Shown here: one piece after another, positions 1 through 7,620 of the stretch
How positions within the stretch are numbered: the first letter of the stretch is position 1
How the letters are laid out: every line of letters starts with the position of its first letter
Assembly: GCA_900771335.1 (NCBI GenBank)
Contig: CAAGNP010000018.1
Coordinates: 1 to 56,806, forward strand
Length of the DNA stretch: 56,806 nucleotides
Direction: 5' to 3'
Source: Rikenellaceae bacterium
GTDB taxonomy: Bacteria > Bacteroidota > Bacteroidia > Bacteroidales > UBA932
Notes under the pieces: model-generated
What the model was told of the DNA's origin: nothing
What the model saw: only the letters and a program-made list of their open reading frames with translations
Databases searched by the model: none
Translations under genes and position numbers: made by a program

Positions 1-64
1 GAGGGAGTTGCTGACGCATGGAATAGAGGGGCTGGTGAAGGGGGGGAGGATGAGGATCATATGA
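1..64 (+). CDS. possible 3' end of an upstream gene (partial)
   Basis: The frame starting at base 2 stays open from the window edge to a TGA at 62-64 and would encode about 20 residues ending GGRMRII. It could be the tail of a gene cut by the window edge. Frame 1 is also open, to about base 138, so the choice is weak. No function can be assigned from so short a piece. Confidence 0.25.
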   Translation, partial: RELLTHGIEGLVKGGRMRII

Positions 65-120
65 ATGGGAGTGTGCAGGAGAAAACTTCAGTGTCAAGTG
101 TGTGTAACAGAAATTGTTTG

Positions 121-128
121 TATATTTG
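121..128 (+). promoter_or_regulatory. -7 box (TATATTTG) of the DUF362 operon
   Basis: TATATTTG matches the Bacteroidetes -7 consensus TAnnTTTG and lies 21 bases before the preferred ATG. A 15-base string ending in this box (from 114) recurs at 2139-2153 before the MFS gene. No convincing -33 TTTG is seen at the usual 19-21 base distance. Confidence 0.4.
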
Positions 129-149
129 TTTGATTTAATTTTATCAACC

Positions 150-1268
150 ATGGAAAGATCAAAAGTATACTTCACTAATCTCCGTACCACTCCCAAGACT
201 CCACTTGTAAAGAAGATGGAGAATGTGGCTAAAGCTGCCGGTATTGAGTCAATAGATTTTAAAGATAAATTTGTCGCTATAAAGATCCATTTTGGCGAGG
301 CTGGCAATATTGCCTATCTCAGACCAAATTATGCTGCAAGACTTGTAGAGCTTATCCGTAGCCTTGGAGGTAAGCCATTTCTTACTGACAGCAACACACT
401 TTATTCGGGTAGCCGTTCAAATGCGGTAGATCATCTGGATTGTGCCATGAAGAATGGTTACAACCCAATTTCTGCAAATGCAAATGTTATCATCGCAGAT
501 GGACTTAAAGGTACAGAGTATAGGGAGATCCCAGTTAATGGCAAATATTGTCCTGCACCTAAGATCGGTTCAGCTATTGCAGATGCGGACATCTTTATCT
601 CCATGAATCACTTCAAGGGTCATGAGCAGACAGGATTCGGAGGAGCTTTGAAGAATATAGGTATGGGGTCAGCAAGCCGTGGTGGTAAACTTGAACTTCA
701 CTCTGAATCAAAGCCTGTAATCAACAGGGAGAAATGCCGTGGCTGTAATGTTTGTGTCAAGAACTGTGCTCATGGCGCGATATCACTTGATGCTGATCGT
801 AAGGCTGTGATAGATTACTCCAAATGTGTAGGTTGTGGCCAATGTGTGGCCCTATGTCAGTTTGATGGTGCAGTATTGAAGGATTACAATACTTCTCAGG
901 AACTAAACTACAAAATAGCAGAGTACGCAAAGGCTGTTATCGATGGCAAACCACATTTCCATATCAGTTTTATTGTGAATGTGTCTCCCGAGTGTGACTG
1001 CTGGTGTCACAATGATGCCGCTATCGTACCAGATTTGGGTATTGCAGCCTCTTTTGACCCTGTGGCTCTTGACCAGGCTTGTGCTGATATGGTGATTAAG
1101 GCACCTGCCATTCCTGGTAGCAAACTACATGCTGAGCACCCTCATGAGCATTTGTGCGGTGAGGACAAATTCCACTTGATCCATCCCGATACCAACTGGC
1201 AGAGCGGTCTGGAATATGGTGAGGAGATAGGTATTGGCACACGTCAGTATGAACTTGTAGAGATCTAA
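150..1268 (+). CDS. DUF362 domain protein with two [4Fe-4S] ferredoxin motifs
   Basis: The 372-residue product has an N-terminal DUF362 domain (about residues 30-190, 370-end) interrupted by a bacterial ferredoxin module. Two CxxCxxCxxxC clusters are visible near residues 197-208 (CRGCNVCVKNC) and 226-238 (CVGCGQCVALC), so it should bind two [4Fe-4S] clusters and act in cytoplasmic electron transfer. The family's substrate is not established. I chose the ATG at 150; the upstream TTG at 114 overlaps the promoter box and gives an atypical leader. It is followed after 6 bases by the EEP-family lipoprotein gene, so the two probably share a transcript. Confidence 0.9.
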   Translation: MERSKVYFTNLRTTPKTPLVKKMENVAKAAGIESIDFKDKFVAIKIHFGEAGNIAYLRPNYAARLVELIRSLGGKPFLTDSNTLYSGSRSNAVDHLDCAMKNGYNPISANANVIIADGLKGTEYREIPVNGKYCPAPKIGSAIADADIFISMNHFKGHEQTGFGGALKNIGMGSASRGGKLELHSESKPVINREKCRGCNVCVKNCAHGAISLDADRKAVIDYSKCVGCGQCVALCQFDGAVLKDYNTSQELNYKIAEYAKAVIDGKPHFHISFIVNVSPECDCWCHNDAAIVPDLGIAASFDPVALDQACADMVIKAPAIPGSKLHAEHPHEHLCGEDKFHLIHPDTNWQSGLEYGEEIGIGTRQYELVEI

Positions 1269-1274
1269 TGATAT

Positions 1275-2123
1275 ATGGTAAGGCTTAGAGCAATATTCCT
1301 TGCGCTGATCTCATGCGCAATGGTTTTTCTTCCATCGTGTGGTGGTGATAAGGGGATCAAGGCTGTTTCGTTCAATATCCGTCTCAGCCCCAATGACAGT
1401 TTTGACGGTGGCAACAACTGGAACTACCGTCAGGATGCTGTAATTAAGTTTATTGAGACTGAGAAACCGGATGTATTCGGTGTTCAGGAAGCTATATACC
1501 ATCAGGCCAAATATATGGAAGAGAACCTTCCAGGATATACAAAATACGGTGTGGATAGGGATGGCGGTCTTGAGAAAGGTGAAGCTGAGTCCAATGCTGT
1601 ATTTTTCAAGAATGATAAGTATAAGCTTCTGGATAAAGGGACTTTCTGGCTAAGTGATACCCCTGATGTGCCGTCGCGTGGCTGGGATGCGGCTTGTCAT
1701 AGGGTGGTGACCTGGGTTAAGCTTAAGGAGAAAGGGCTTTTTGGTAGGGAGTTTTACTTCTTCAATACACACTTTGATCATGTGGGTCAGGTGGCCAGAA
1801 GAGAATCTGCCAAGCTTATCGTGAGCAGAATAGAAGAGATGGTAGGTGAAGATGTCCCATTTATCCTAACAGGAGATTTCAATACTAATGTTGAAGATTT
1901 GGCGATGGCTCCTATCGTCCTCTCTATGAAGGATGCCAGGAAGGAGTCACCTGTTACCGATAATGAAGGCACATTCAATAATTGGGGCAAGAACGAGAAG
2001 GTGACTATCATTGACCACATTTTTTATAAAAATCTGAGCCCGGTAAGCTTCAGAACAGCTAAGGAGAATTATGGTGCGCCATATATTTCTGACCACTATC
2101 CCGTAGTTTTTGTGGGAGAATAA
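1275..2123 (+). CDS. endonuclease/exonuclease/phosphatase family lipoprotein
   Basis: This is a 282-residue protein with a signal peptide ending in a lipobox (LPSC, Cys22), so it is probably lipid-anchored in the envelope. The rest is an EEP fold typical of Mg-dependent phosphodiesterases: NIRLS near residue 34, GVQEA with the metal-binding Glu near 71, TGDFNT near 199 and the C-terminal SDHYP with the catalytic His near 273. Bacteroidales have many secreted members of this family; the substrate (sugar phosphate, nucleic acid or sphingolipid) cannot be told from sequence. It lies 6 bases behind the DUF362 gene and is probably co-transcribed. Confidence 0.88.
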   Translation: MVRLRAIFLALISCAMVFLPSCGGDKGIKAVSFNIRLSPNDSFDGGNNWNYRQDAVIKFIETEKPDVFGVQEAIYHQAKYMEENLPGYTKYGVDRDGGLEKGEAESNAVFFKNDKYKLLDKGTFWLSDTPDVPSRGWDAACHRVVTWVKLKEKGLFGREFYFFNTHFDHVGQVARRESAKLIVSRIEEMVGEDVPFILTGDFNTNVEDLAMAPIVLSMKDARKESPVTDNEGTFNNWGKNEKVTIIDHIFYKNLSPVSFRTAKENYGAPYISDHYPVVFVGE

Positions 2124-2145
2124 TTCTGTTTCAGGAGTTTGTTTG

Positions 2146-2153
2146 TATATTTG
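2146..2153 (+). promoter_or_regulatory. -7 box (TATATTTG) of the MFS gene
   Basis: TATATTTG fits TAnnTTTG and lies 25 bases before the ATG at 2179, just after the stop of the preceding gene. The preceding bases repeat those of the box at 121-128. The -33 element is not clear. Confidence 0.4.
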
Positions 2154-2178
2154 GAGCAAAATAAATGTTTGACTAGAG

Positions 2179-3456
2179 ATGAATACTAAATTGAAACTAA
2201 TTCTGATGAACTTCCTGCAGTTTGCTGTATGGGGAGCTTATCTTACTTCACAAGGCCGCTACCTTGGCTCTATTGGGCTTGGTGAAAAGATTGGTCTGTT
2301 CTATTCTATCCAAGGTATCGTATCCATTTTTATGCCTGCCCTTTTGGGTATCGTGGCTGACAAATGGATTCCAGCCCAGAAGACTTTGGGTATAGCACAT
2401 TTGGTGGCAGGTGTCACTATGGTTGCTGCCGGTTATTATGGTCATGTAGCAGGTGCCGATGCACAATTCTCTGTATTGTTTACACTTTATACCATTAGTG
2501 TTGCATTCTTTATGCCTACTATTGCCCTTTCTTATTCAGTTGCATACAATGCACTTGAGAAGGGTGGTCTTGATCCTGTGAAAGCTTTCCCCCCTATCAG
2601 AGTATGGGGTACTGTAGGTTTTATCTGCACCATGTGGTTTACCGACCTTATGGGTTTCCAGGCAAATTCATTCCAATATATCACATCAGGTCTTCTAGGA
2701 TTGGCTTTGGGTATGTATTGTTTCACTTTGCCTAACTGCCCTATAGTAAAAACCAACGAGAAGAAGTCCCTTGCTGATGCGATGGGTCTCTCAGCGTTCA
2801 AATTGTTCAAAGAGAAGAGAATGGCTATTTTCTTTATTTTCTCTTTGTTCTTGGGTGTTGCACTACAGATTACAAACGGCTTTGCCAACCCTTTCCTTGG
2901 TGACTTTGGTAATTTGGAAGAGTATTCAGGTACATTTGGTGTACAGCACTCAAATATGCTTATATCACTAAGCCAGATATCTGAGACTCTTTGTATCCTC
3001 CTTATCCCATTCTGCTTGAAAAAATGGGGTATCAAGAAGGTGATGCTTATGGCTATGTTGGCATGGGTGTTCCGTTTCGGTCTGTTTGCTACCGGTAATC
3101 CAGGTTCAGGTGTGTGGATGTTTGTCCTATCTATGATCGTGTATGGTGTGGCATTTGACTTCTTCAATATCTCCGGATCACTATTCGTAAATGAGGCTAC
3201 TGACAAATCTATCCGTTCAAGCGCACAGGGTCTCTTTATGATGATGACCAATGGTATTGGTGCTGCACTTGGTTCACTTGGAGCACAAAAGGTAATCAAT
3301 ATGTTGGTAAATGTTCACAAGGTGGATGGTGCTACTGATTGGCATGCTGTTATGAATGGCTGGTCAAGTTCTTGGTATGTGTTTGCGGCATATTCGCTTG
3401 TAATTATGATTTTCTTTGCGATTCTGTTCAAATACAAACACAACCCTGAGAAATAG
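2179..3456 (+). CDS. MFS nucleoside-permease-like transporter
   Basis: A 425-residue integral membrane protein with about 12 hydrophobic segments. The start (MNTKLKLILMNFLQFAVWGAYL) and the following loop IVADKW resemble the NupG/XapB branch of the major facilitator superfamily, which imports nucleosides with protons across the inner membrane. A central hydrophilic loop after the sixth segment (about 185-210) fits the usual 6+6 arrangement. It has its own promoter and is closed by a strong terminator, so it appears to be a single-gene transcript. Substrate specificity is inferred from family only. Confidence 0.85.
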   Translation: MNTKLKLILMNFLQFAVWGAYLTSQGRYLGSIGLGEKIGLFYSIQGIVSIFMPALLGIVADKWIPAQKTLGIAHLVAGVTMVAAGYYGHVAGADAQFSVLFTLYTISVAFFMPTIALSYSVAYNALEKGGLDPVKAFPPIRVWGTVGFICTMWFTDLMGFQANSFQYITSGLLGLALGMYCFTLPNCPIVKTNEKKSLADAMGLSAFKLFKEKRMAIFFIFSLFLGVALQITNGFANPFLGDFGNLEEYSGTFGVQHSNMLISLSQISETLCILLIPFCLKKWGIKKVMLMAMLAWVFRFGLFATGNPGSGVWMFVLSMIVYGVAFDFFNISGSLFVNEATDKSIRSSAQGLFMMMTNGIGAALGSLGAQKVINMLVNVHKVDGATDWHAVMNGWSSSWYVFAAYSLVIMIFFAILFKYKHNPEK

Positions 3457-3478
3457 ATTAAGTTTTATATAATTAGAG

Positions 3479-3510
3479 GAGGTGGCTTCATTGGCCACCT
3501 CTTTTTTTTT
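3479..3510 (+). terminator. intrinsic terminator after the MFS gene
   Basis: An 8-bp stem GAGGTGGC/GCCACCTC around a 7-base loop is followed by a run of nine T. It separates the transporter from the sigma-factor gene. Confidence 0.9.
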
Positions 3511-3520
3511 CTCCAAAAAT

Positions 3521-3548
3521 GGAAGTATTTTGGGTATATTTACGTTAT
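3521..3548 (+). promoter_or_regulatory. ECF-type promoter candidate, copy 1 (sigma gene)
   Basis: GGAAGTATTTTG at 3521-3532 and TTTACGTTAT at 3539-3548 recur with identical spacing at 6288-6315. A GGAA block about 16 bases before an ACGTTA block resembles the -35/-10 layout of ECF sigma promoters rather than the housekeeping TTTG/TAnnTTTG. It lies 22 bases before the preferred sigma start, which suggests self-regulation. Confidence 0.5.
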
Positions 3549-3570
3549 AGTACCGAGAATATTGTATGTA

Positions 3571-4116
3571 ATGAGATCTGAGGTGGAGATTTCTGATATA
3601 GAGTTGGCGAGACTTTGCTCCAAAGGGAGCAAAGAGGGACAGAGGATGCTGTATGACAAATATGCGGCGTATCTCTATACCTTGTGCTGCCGCTATGTGT
3701 CAGACAAATCCATGGCACAAGATCTCATGCATGACAGTATGATCAAGATTTTCGGAGCAATAAGGCAATGGAGGCCGACAGGGACACTTAAAGGGTGGAT
3801 GGCAAGGGTGACACTCAATCTGGTTCTGGATCACTTGAGGCGAAAAAAAAGCATCATTATGGAGGATTTTTCCACTATTGAAACTCCTGTAGAGGAGGTG
3901 GATATAGAGCAGGTTAAAAGTCTCTCTTTCGATGAGATACTTTCATTGATGGAAAGACTTTCCCCTATGAAGAGGGTTGTTTTTAATCTCTACTATGTGG
4001 AGAACTGTACCCATCGGGAGATTGCCTCGATGCTTGGGATAAAGGAGAAAACATCATCCTCTATCCTTTTTAAGGCGAGAACTGATTTGATGAATATAAT
4101 TAAATACAACAAATAG
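3571..4116 (+). CDS. ECF-family RNA polymerase sigma factor
   Basis: The 181-residue protein has the two-domain ECF layout. Region 2 is at about 25-90 (LYDKYAAYLYTLCCRYV, then AQDLMHDSMIKIF, then WMARVTLNLVLDHLRRKK), followed by a short acidic linker. Region 4 is at about 125-180, with the helix-turn-helix THREIASMLGIKEKTSSSIL. I use the ATG at 3571 because the in-frame TTG at 3562 only adds three residues. The next gene starts 2 bases after the stop and encodes a TM plus barrel protein that may act as its partner. A promoter-like motif upstream is shared with the lipoprotein gene at 6344. Confidence 0.9.
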   Translation: MRSEVEISDIELARLCSKGSKEGQRMLYDKYAAYLYTLCCRYVSDKSMAQDLMHDSMIKIFGAIRQWRPTGTLKGWMARVTLNLVLDHLRRKKSIIMEDFSTIETPVEEVDIEQVKSLSFDEILSLMERLSPMKRVVFNLYYVENCTHREIASMLGIKEKTSSSILFKARTDLMNIIKYNK

Positions 4117-4118
4117 AG

Positions 4119-5249
4119 ATGGAAAAGGATTGGTCGGATATTTTAGGAGAAAAGCTGAAAGATGCCCGTGAACCTCTTCCGGTGGGTGATTGGGAGCTTT
4201 TGGAAAAGAAATATTTGGCACGCAGGAGGATTCAGACTGTGTGGAGCTGGGCTTCTGCCGTGGCCGTGGCAGCCGTTGTGCTGTTATTCTTCTTTACCAT
4301 TCGGGTAGAGAAAGGGGAAATTGCTTCTGACAGATTTGTTGCGAAAGCAGAGATAGGAGTCAAGAAGGTGTGGGTTGTGGAGCCTGCTGAGGTCCCCAGA
4401 AAATTAGCCAGATTGGAAAATGTGAGCAGGAGAGCAATGGTGGTGTCAGAGAACAAGGAGAGTGTGAAGAATATGGAAGAAGAGGTGAAAAGTATACAGG
4501 AAATCCCTGTGCAGATGGTTGAGACTAAACCCTTAGACGATGAGGTGAAGGGCAAGGAGGTTCAGGCGGATGAAGAGGTGGATTTGAAGGTGTACGAAGA
4601 GTTCTGGAGCGAGGCCGAAACGGAGGTGAGAAGCAGTAGTAAACTTCAAGTTGATCTTGGGGTGTTGGGAGGGGGCTCTTTTGGAAACCAGTCTCAGATA
4701 AGTCAGATTTTTTTCAGTGCAGGCAATATTAGTAATCAGGGTGCATATGGAGAACTTACCATTATACAGCCTACAGCTGTCTCGAAGCCGGATGTTCTAT
4801 TGGCTGCAACTCCTTCCAAAACCATCTATTACGCACCTTTTACTGTCGGTCTCTCGGTGGGGCTCTATTTTACAGAGAGGCTGGGATTGAGTACAGGATT
4901 GAATTATTCGCTCTATACCAATAAGGAACTTTATAATGGGAGTGAAACTATAAGCACTGTAAGTTATTTCGGGGTCCCATTGAGGGTCGATTACCGTATA
5001 GTTAACATGGACAAATTTAACCTGTATTTGGGAGCCGGTCCACTTGTGGAGAAGTCACCGTCAGAGTCGAAGTTTCTCTATTCTGCACTATTGGCCGCAG
5101 GTATGCAGTTTAATTTCAATAGACTTGTAGGTATATACATAGAGCCACAATTTACATATTCCCTAAACAAACCAATTATAGATTCATATAAGACAAACAG
5201 TCAAAGTGTATTTTTAATAGCAGCCGGATTGAGGTTTTCTCTTCAATAA
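4119..5249 (+). CDS. TM-anchored protein with C-terminal outer-membrane beta-barrel-like domain, sigma-linked
   Basis: A 376-residue protein with a cytoplasmic N-terminus (1-40), one transmembrane helix (about 41-61), a long charged region rich in Glu, Lys and Val (62-165), and a C-terminal half (about 170-376) with alternating beta-strand pattern ending in Phe-Ser-Leu-Gln, as in small porin-like barrel domains of Bacteroidetes. Position 2 bases behind an ECF sigma gene fits the recurrent sigma/anti-sigma-like arrangement of this phylum. The short N-terminal cytoplasmic tail could bind the sigma factor; this is inference. A barrel behind an inner-membrane helix is topologically odd. Confidence 0.7.
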   Translation: MEKDWSDILGEKLKDAREPLPVGDWELLEKKYLARRRIQTVWSWASAVAVAAVVLLFFFTIRVEKGEIASDRFVAKAEIGVKKVWVVEPAEVPRKLARLENVSRRAMVVSENKESVKNMEEEVKSIQEIPVQMVETKPLDDEVKGKEVQADEEVDLKVYEEFWSEAETEVRSSSKLQVDLGVLGGGSFGNQSQISQIFFSAGNISNQGAYGELTIIQPTAVSKPDVLLAATPSKTIYYAPFTVGLSVGLYFTERLGLSTGLNYSLYTNKELYNGSETISTVSYFGVPLRVDYRIVNMDKFNLYLGAGPLVEKSPSESKFLYSALLAAGMQFNFNRLVGIYIEPQFTYSLNKPIIDSYKTNSQSVFLIAAGLRFSLQ

Positions 5250-5283
5250 TTGACCCAAATTTTCTCTTTGTTGTGAAAATAAT

Positions 5284-5291
5284 TACCTTTG
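5284..5291 (+). promoter_or_regulatory. -7 box (TACCTTTG) of the nucleotidyltransferase gene
   Basis: TACCTTTG matches TAnnTTTG and lies 26 bases before the preferred ATG. A TTTG block at 5267-5270 is too close to be a standard -33 box. Confidence 0.55.
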
Positions 5292-5310
5292 CACCGCAAA
5301 ATTTATGTAT

Positions 5311-6225
5311 ATGAAACCAACATTAGTAGTATTGGCAGCCGGCATGGGTTCACGCTACGGCTCACTTAAACAAATGGACGGTGTAGGTCCTAATAATGAG
5401 GCAATTATTGACTATTCAATTTACGATGCTATCCAAGCAGGTTTTGGTAAAGTAGTATTCGTAATTCGTCACCTTTTTGAAAAAGAGTTCCGTGAGATTT
5501 TTACAGCTGAACGTTTCGGCAACCAGATCGAAGTGGAATTTGTGTTCCAGGAGCTTGTAAATCTTCCAGAAGGTTTTACTGTTCCAGAGGGTAGAGAAAA
5601 ACCTTGGGGTACAAACCACGCTGTAATGATGGCTGCACCTGTGGTGGATACACCTTTTGGTGTAATTAACTCAGATGACTTCTATGGTCGTGAGGGTTAT
5701 CAGGTTCTTGCTGACTATCTACGTAGTGTGGATGGCCAAAAAGGCAAATACTGTATGGTAGGCTATAACCTTTCAAATACACTTTCTGAGTTCGGTAGCG
5801 TATCGCGCGGCGAGTGTAAAGTGGATGAGAACGGTAACTTGGTATCTATGGTAGAGAGACTTGGTGTACAACGTCAGGCTGACGGTAAAGTTACCTATAA
5901 AGATGAGACTGGCGAGCACGAAATCGATGAAAATGCACCAGTATCAATGAACTTGTTCGGCTTCACTCCAGACTATTTCGAAGAGTCAGAGGCTATGTTC
6001 AAGGACTTCCTTTCAAATCCTGCAAACATTGCTAACTTGAAAGCTGAATACTATATCCCTATGGCAGTTAATGCACTTATCGACAATGGTAAAGCATCTA
6101 TGAAAGTCCTTTCAAGCGATGCAAAATGGTTCGGTGTTACCTATAAAGAGGACAGACCTGATGTAGTGGCAAGAATTCAAAAACTTGTTGATGAGGGTGT
6201 ATATCCTGCAAAACTTTGGAAATAA
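5311..6225 (+). CDS. sugar-phosphate nucleotidyltransferase
   Basis: The 304-residue product opens with the nucleotidyltransferase signature LAAGMGSRYGSLKQ, a variant of GxGxRxxxxxxxxPK, followed by GVGPNNEAIIDYSIYDA. A second conserved block INSDDFYG near residue 113 supplies the metal-binding Asp. It should transfer a nucleoside monophosphate to a sugar phosphate in the cytoplasm, giving an NDP-sugar for envelope polysaccharide; which sugar is unknown. Two in-frame ATGs are possible (5305, 5311); homologues typically begin MKPTL, favouring 5311. It is a monocistronic unit between its own promoter and a terminator. Confidence 0.85.
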   Translation: MKPTLVVLAAGMGSRYGSLKQMDGVGPNNEAIIDYSIYDAIQAGFGKVVFVIRHLFEKEFREIFTAERFGNQIEVEFVFQELVNLPEGFTVPEGREKPWGTNHAVMMAAPVVDTPFGVINSDDFYGREGYQVLADYLRSVDGQKGKYCMVGYNLSNTLSEFGSVSRGECKVDENGNLVSMVERLGVQRQADGKVTYKDETGEHEIDENAPVSMNLFGFTPDYFEESEAMFKDFLSNPANIANLKAEYYIPMAVNALIDNGKASMKVLSSDAKWFGVTYKEDRPDVVARIQKLVDEGVYPAKLWK

Positions 6226-6243
6226 GAATTTTAAACAGATATA

Positions 6244-6278
6244 AAAATCCTCGTTTTAATAAAACGGGGATTTTTTTT
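6244..6278 (+). terminator. intrinsic terminator after the nucleotidyltransferase
   Basis: A stem of about 13 bp with one G-T pair (AAATCCTCGTTTT/AAAACGGGGATTT), a 4-base loop and a run of eight T. Confidence 0.9.
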
Positions 6279-6287
6279 GCTATTTTT

Positions 6288-6315
6288 GGAAGTATTTTGT
6301 CTGCTTTTACGTTAT
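6288..6315 (+). promoter_or_regulatory. ECF-type promoter candidate, copy 2 (lipoprotein gene)
   Basis: GGAAGTATTTTG (6288-6299) and TTTACGTTAT (6306-6315) repeat the motif in front of the sigma gene, with the same 6-base spacer length but a different spacer sequence. The motif overlaps the ATG at 6314, arguing for translation from the ATG at 6344. Confidence 0.5.
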
Positions 6316-6343
6316 GTTGGCAGAAACATTAGAACAGAAAAAG

Positions 6344-7354
6344 ATGAAAATAAGGATTGTTTGTATTATAGCGTTGATATCCATCTTATCTTCATGTCAA
6401 AACACTTTGATTGATAGTATGGCCGGAAAAATGTCGGATACAGCACTTCTATTCTGCAGTGCTGGTGAGAATAAGCCTATGGATTTGCTTGATTTTAATG
6501 AATCAGAGATGTCAAAAGGGAACACCTCCATGTCCTCAGCGAACAATCAGCCTATATATGGTGTATTGAAGGGCCTGGTAGTGGGTATGAATGGGATAGG
6601 GTATTGTCTGACATCTTCACCTGATGCTATGGCTGCAGTGGAAATGGAGAGGTACAAAGTGATAGAGACAAGTTTGATTTCAGAATTATCATCACCTCAG
6701 GGGTTGACTTTGAGCGGAAATACGATTTATATATTGAATGATGGGGATGCTGCTACAGGACCTTACATTTCGGTGTATGACGTTGTGGGTTCAAACTACA
6801 CATTCAAATATCATACTAAGATTATGTGTAAGGATGGCAGGATTGGTAACTCTATTCAAGTTATTGGTGAATATTGTTATGTAGGTACTGATTCAGGGAT
6901 AGATGTGTATGAACTCTCTTCCGGTACATACAGCAAAACTATTGATACGCCTGCAGCTGTTCTCGATTTTTTGACTGATGACAGCAGCTTGATAGTCTCT
7001 TTAAGAGATTTTGGTATAGGAATCTATGACACAACTATTGAGATGTTTACCATGATGGTGGAATTTCCTATAGGAGAGAAGGGACAATTGGTCTTTGGCA
7101 AGGATCAATTAGAGGTATTGGCATATTCAGATAGCGCCGTTTTCAGTGTCAATATCATGGATGGGGAGTATGATGTATTGTTTACTGGTGAGAATATTTC
7201 AGGGGTAGAGAGATCGGATTTTACCCGCAATCTTTTTGTAGCAAATAAGGGTGGAACAAATCAGATAGTTCTAAATGTGGCTGGGGAGATTTTGGCAAAC
7301 TTTACAGCTCCCGAAGGTGAGTATGTATATGTTTTTGTCAAGAAACAGCAATAG
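6344..7354 (+). CDS. lipoprotein with beta-propeller-like repeats, unknown function
   Basis: From the ATG at 6344 the protein has 336 residues and a clear signal peptide with lipobox LSSC (Cys at about 18). The upstream ATG (6314) would put ten polar residues before the signal and overlaps the promoter motif. The mature part has repeated short strands with patterns such as GLTLSGNTIYILNDG, YCYVGTDSGIDVYEL and NLFVANKGGTNQIVL, resembling blades of a YVTN/YncE-type propeller. No catalytic motif is seen. It is probably an envelope-exposed ligand or protein-binding lipoprotein. The shared promoter motif suggests it belongs to the regulon of the sigma factor at 3571. Confidence 0.7.
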   Translation: MKIRIVCIIALISILSSCQNTLIDSMAGKMSDTALLFCSAGENKPMDLLDFNESEMSKGNTSMSSANNQPIYGVLKGLVVGMNGIGYCLTSSPDAMAAVEMERYKVIETSLISELSSPQGLTLSGNTIYILNDGDAATGPYISVYDVVGSNYTFKYHTKIMCKDGRIGNSIQVIGEYCYVGTDSGIDVYELSSGTYSKTIDTPAAVLDFLTDDSSLIVSLRDFGIGIYDTTIEMFTMMVEFPIGEKGQLVFGKDQLEVLAYSDSAVFSVNIMDGEYDVLFTGENISGVERSDFTRNLFVANKGGTNQIVLNVAGEILANFTAPEGEYVYVFVKKQQ

Positions 7355-7379
7355 ATAAGGGTCAGTAAATATAAATTTT

Positions 7380-7431
7380 AACGCCGATGATGATAGTTAT
7401 TGAACAGGTACTACCTTCATCGGCGTTTTTA
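7380..7431 (+). terminator. intrinsic terminator with long loop after the lipoprotein gene
   Basis: Perfect 11-bp stem AACGCCGATGA/TCATCGGCGTT around a 26-base loop, followed by five T. Confidence 0.8.
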
Positions 7432-7541
7432 ATTTGGCTAAAATCTCACCTTGTCATAATGAAATCGTACGCAAAGTTATGTGTTATGGATATGATATGA
7501 AAGTCTTTGTTGTTAGGGACGAATGAATGTGGCGAAATTCG

Positions 7542-7617
7542 ATATTTGGGATAAAAATCCCATATTTGGGACGAATTACGAATATTTATTAACTTTGTCC
7601 CATAAAATTGGGACAAA
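7542..7617 (+). promoter_or_regulatory. LytTR gene promoter with clustered TGGGA/TCCCA operators
   Basis: A standard promoter is present: TTTG at 7565-7568, 21 bases, TAACTTTG at 7590-7597. Around it lie a direct repeat ATATTTGGGA at 7542-7551 and 7562-7571 (20-bp period), an inverted repeat TGGGAT/ATCCCA (7547-7562), and a perfect 9-bp inverted repeat TTTGTCCCA/TGGGACAAA (7594-7617) that covers the end of the -7 box and the transcription start. This looks like a self-regulated operator region. Confidence 0.65.
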
Positions 7618-7620
7618 ATT

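Noticed and set aside
114..149. TTG start for the DUF362 gene
   Set aside because: The extension overlaps the promoter box and adds an atypical hydrophobic leader; the ATG at 150 fits better.
2532..3299. Minus-strand open frame (255 aa) in the MFS gene
   Set aside because: It mirrors a conserved transporter and has low-plausibility sequence.
6314..6343. ATG start of the propeller lipoprotein
   Set aside because: It overlaps the promoter motif and puts polar residues before the signal peptide; 6344 is better.
7472..7479. Minus-strand TAACTTTG box downstream of the lipoprotein gene
   Set aside because: It fits the -7 consensus with a poor -33 match, but the only frame it could serve (7446-7655) has no support. 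It may be a chance match.
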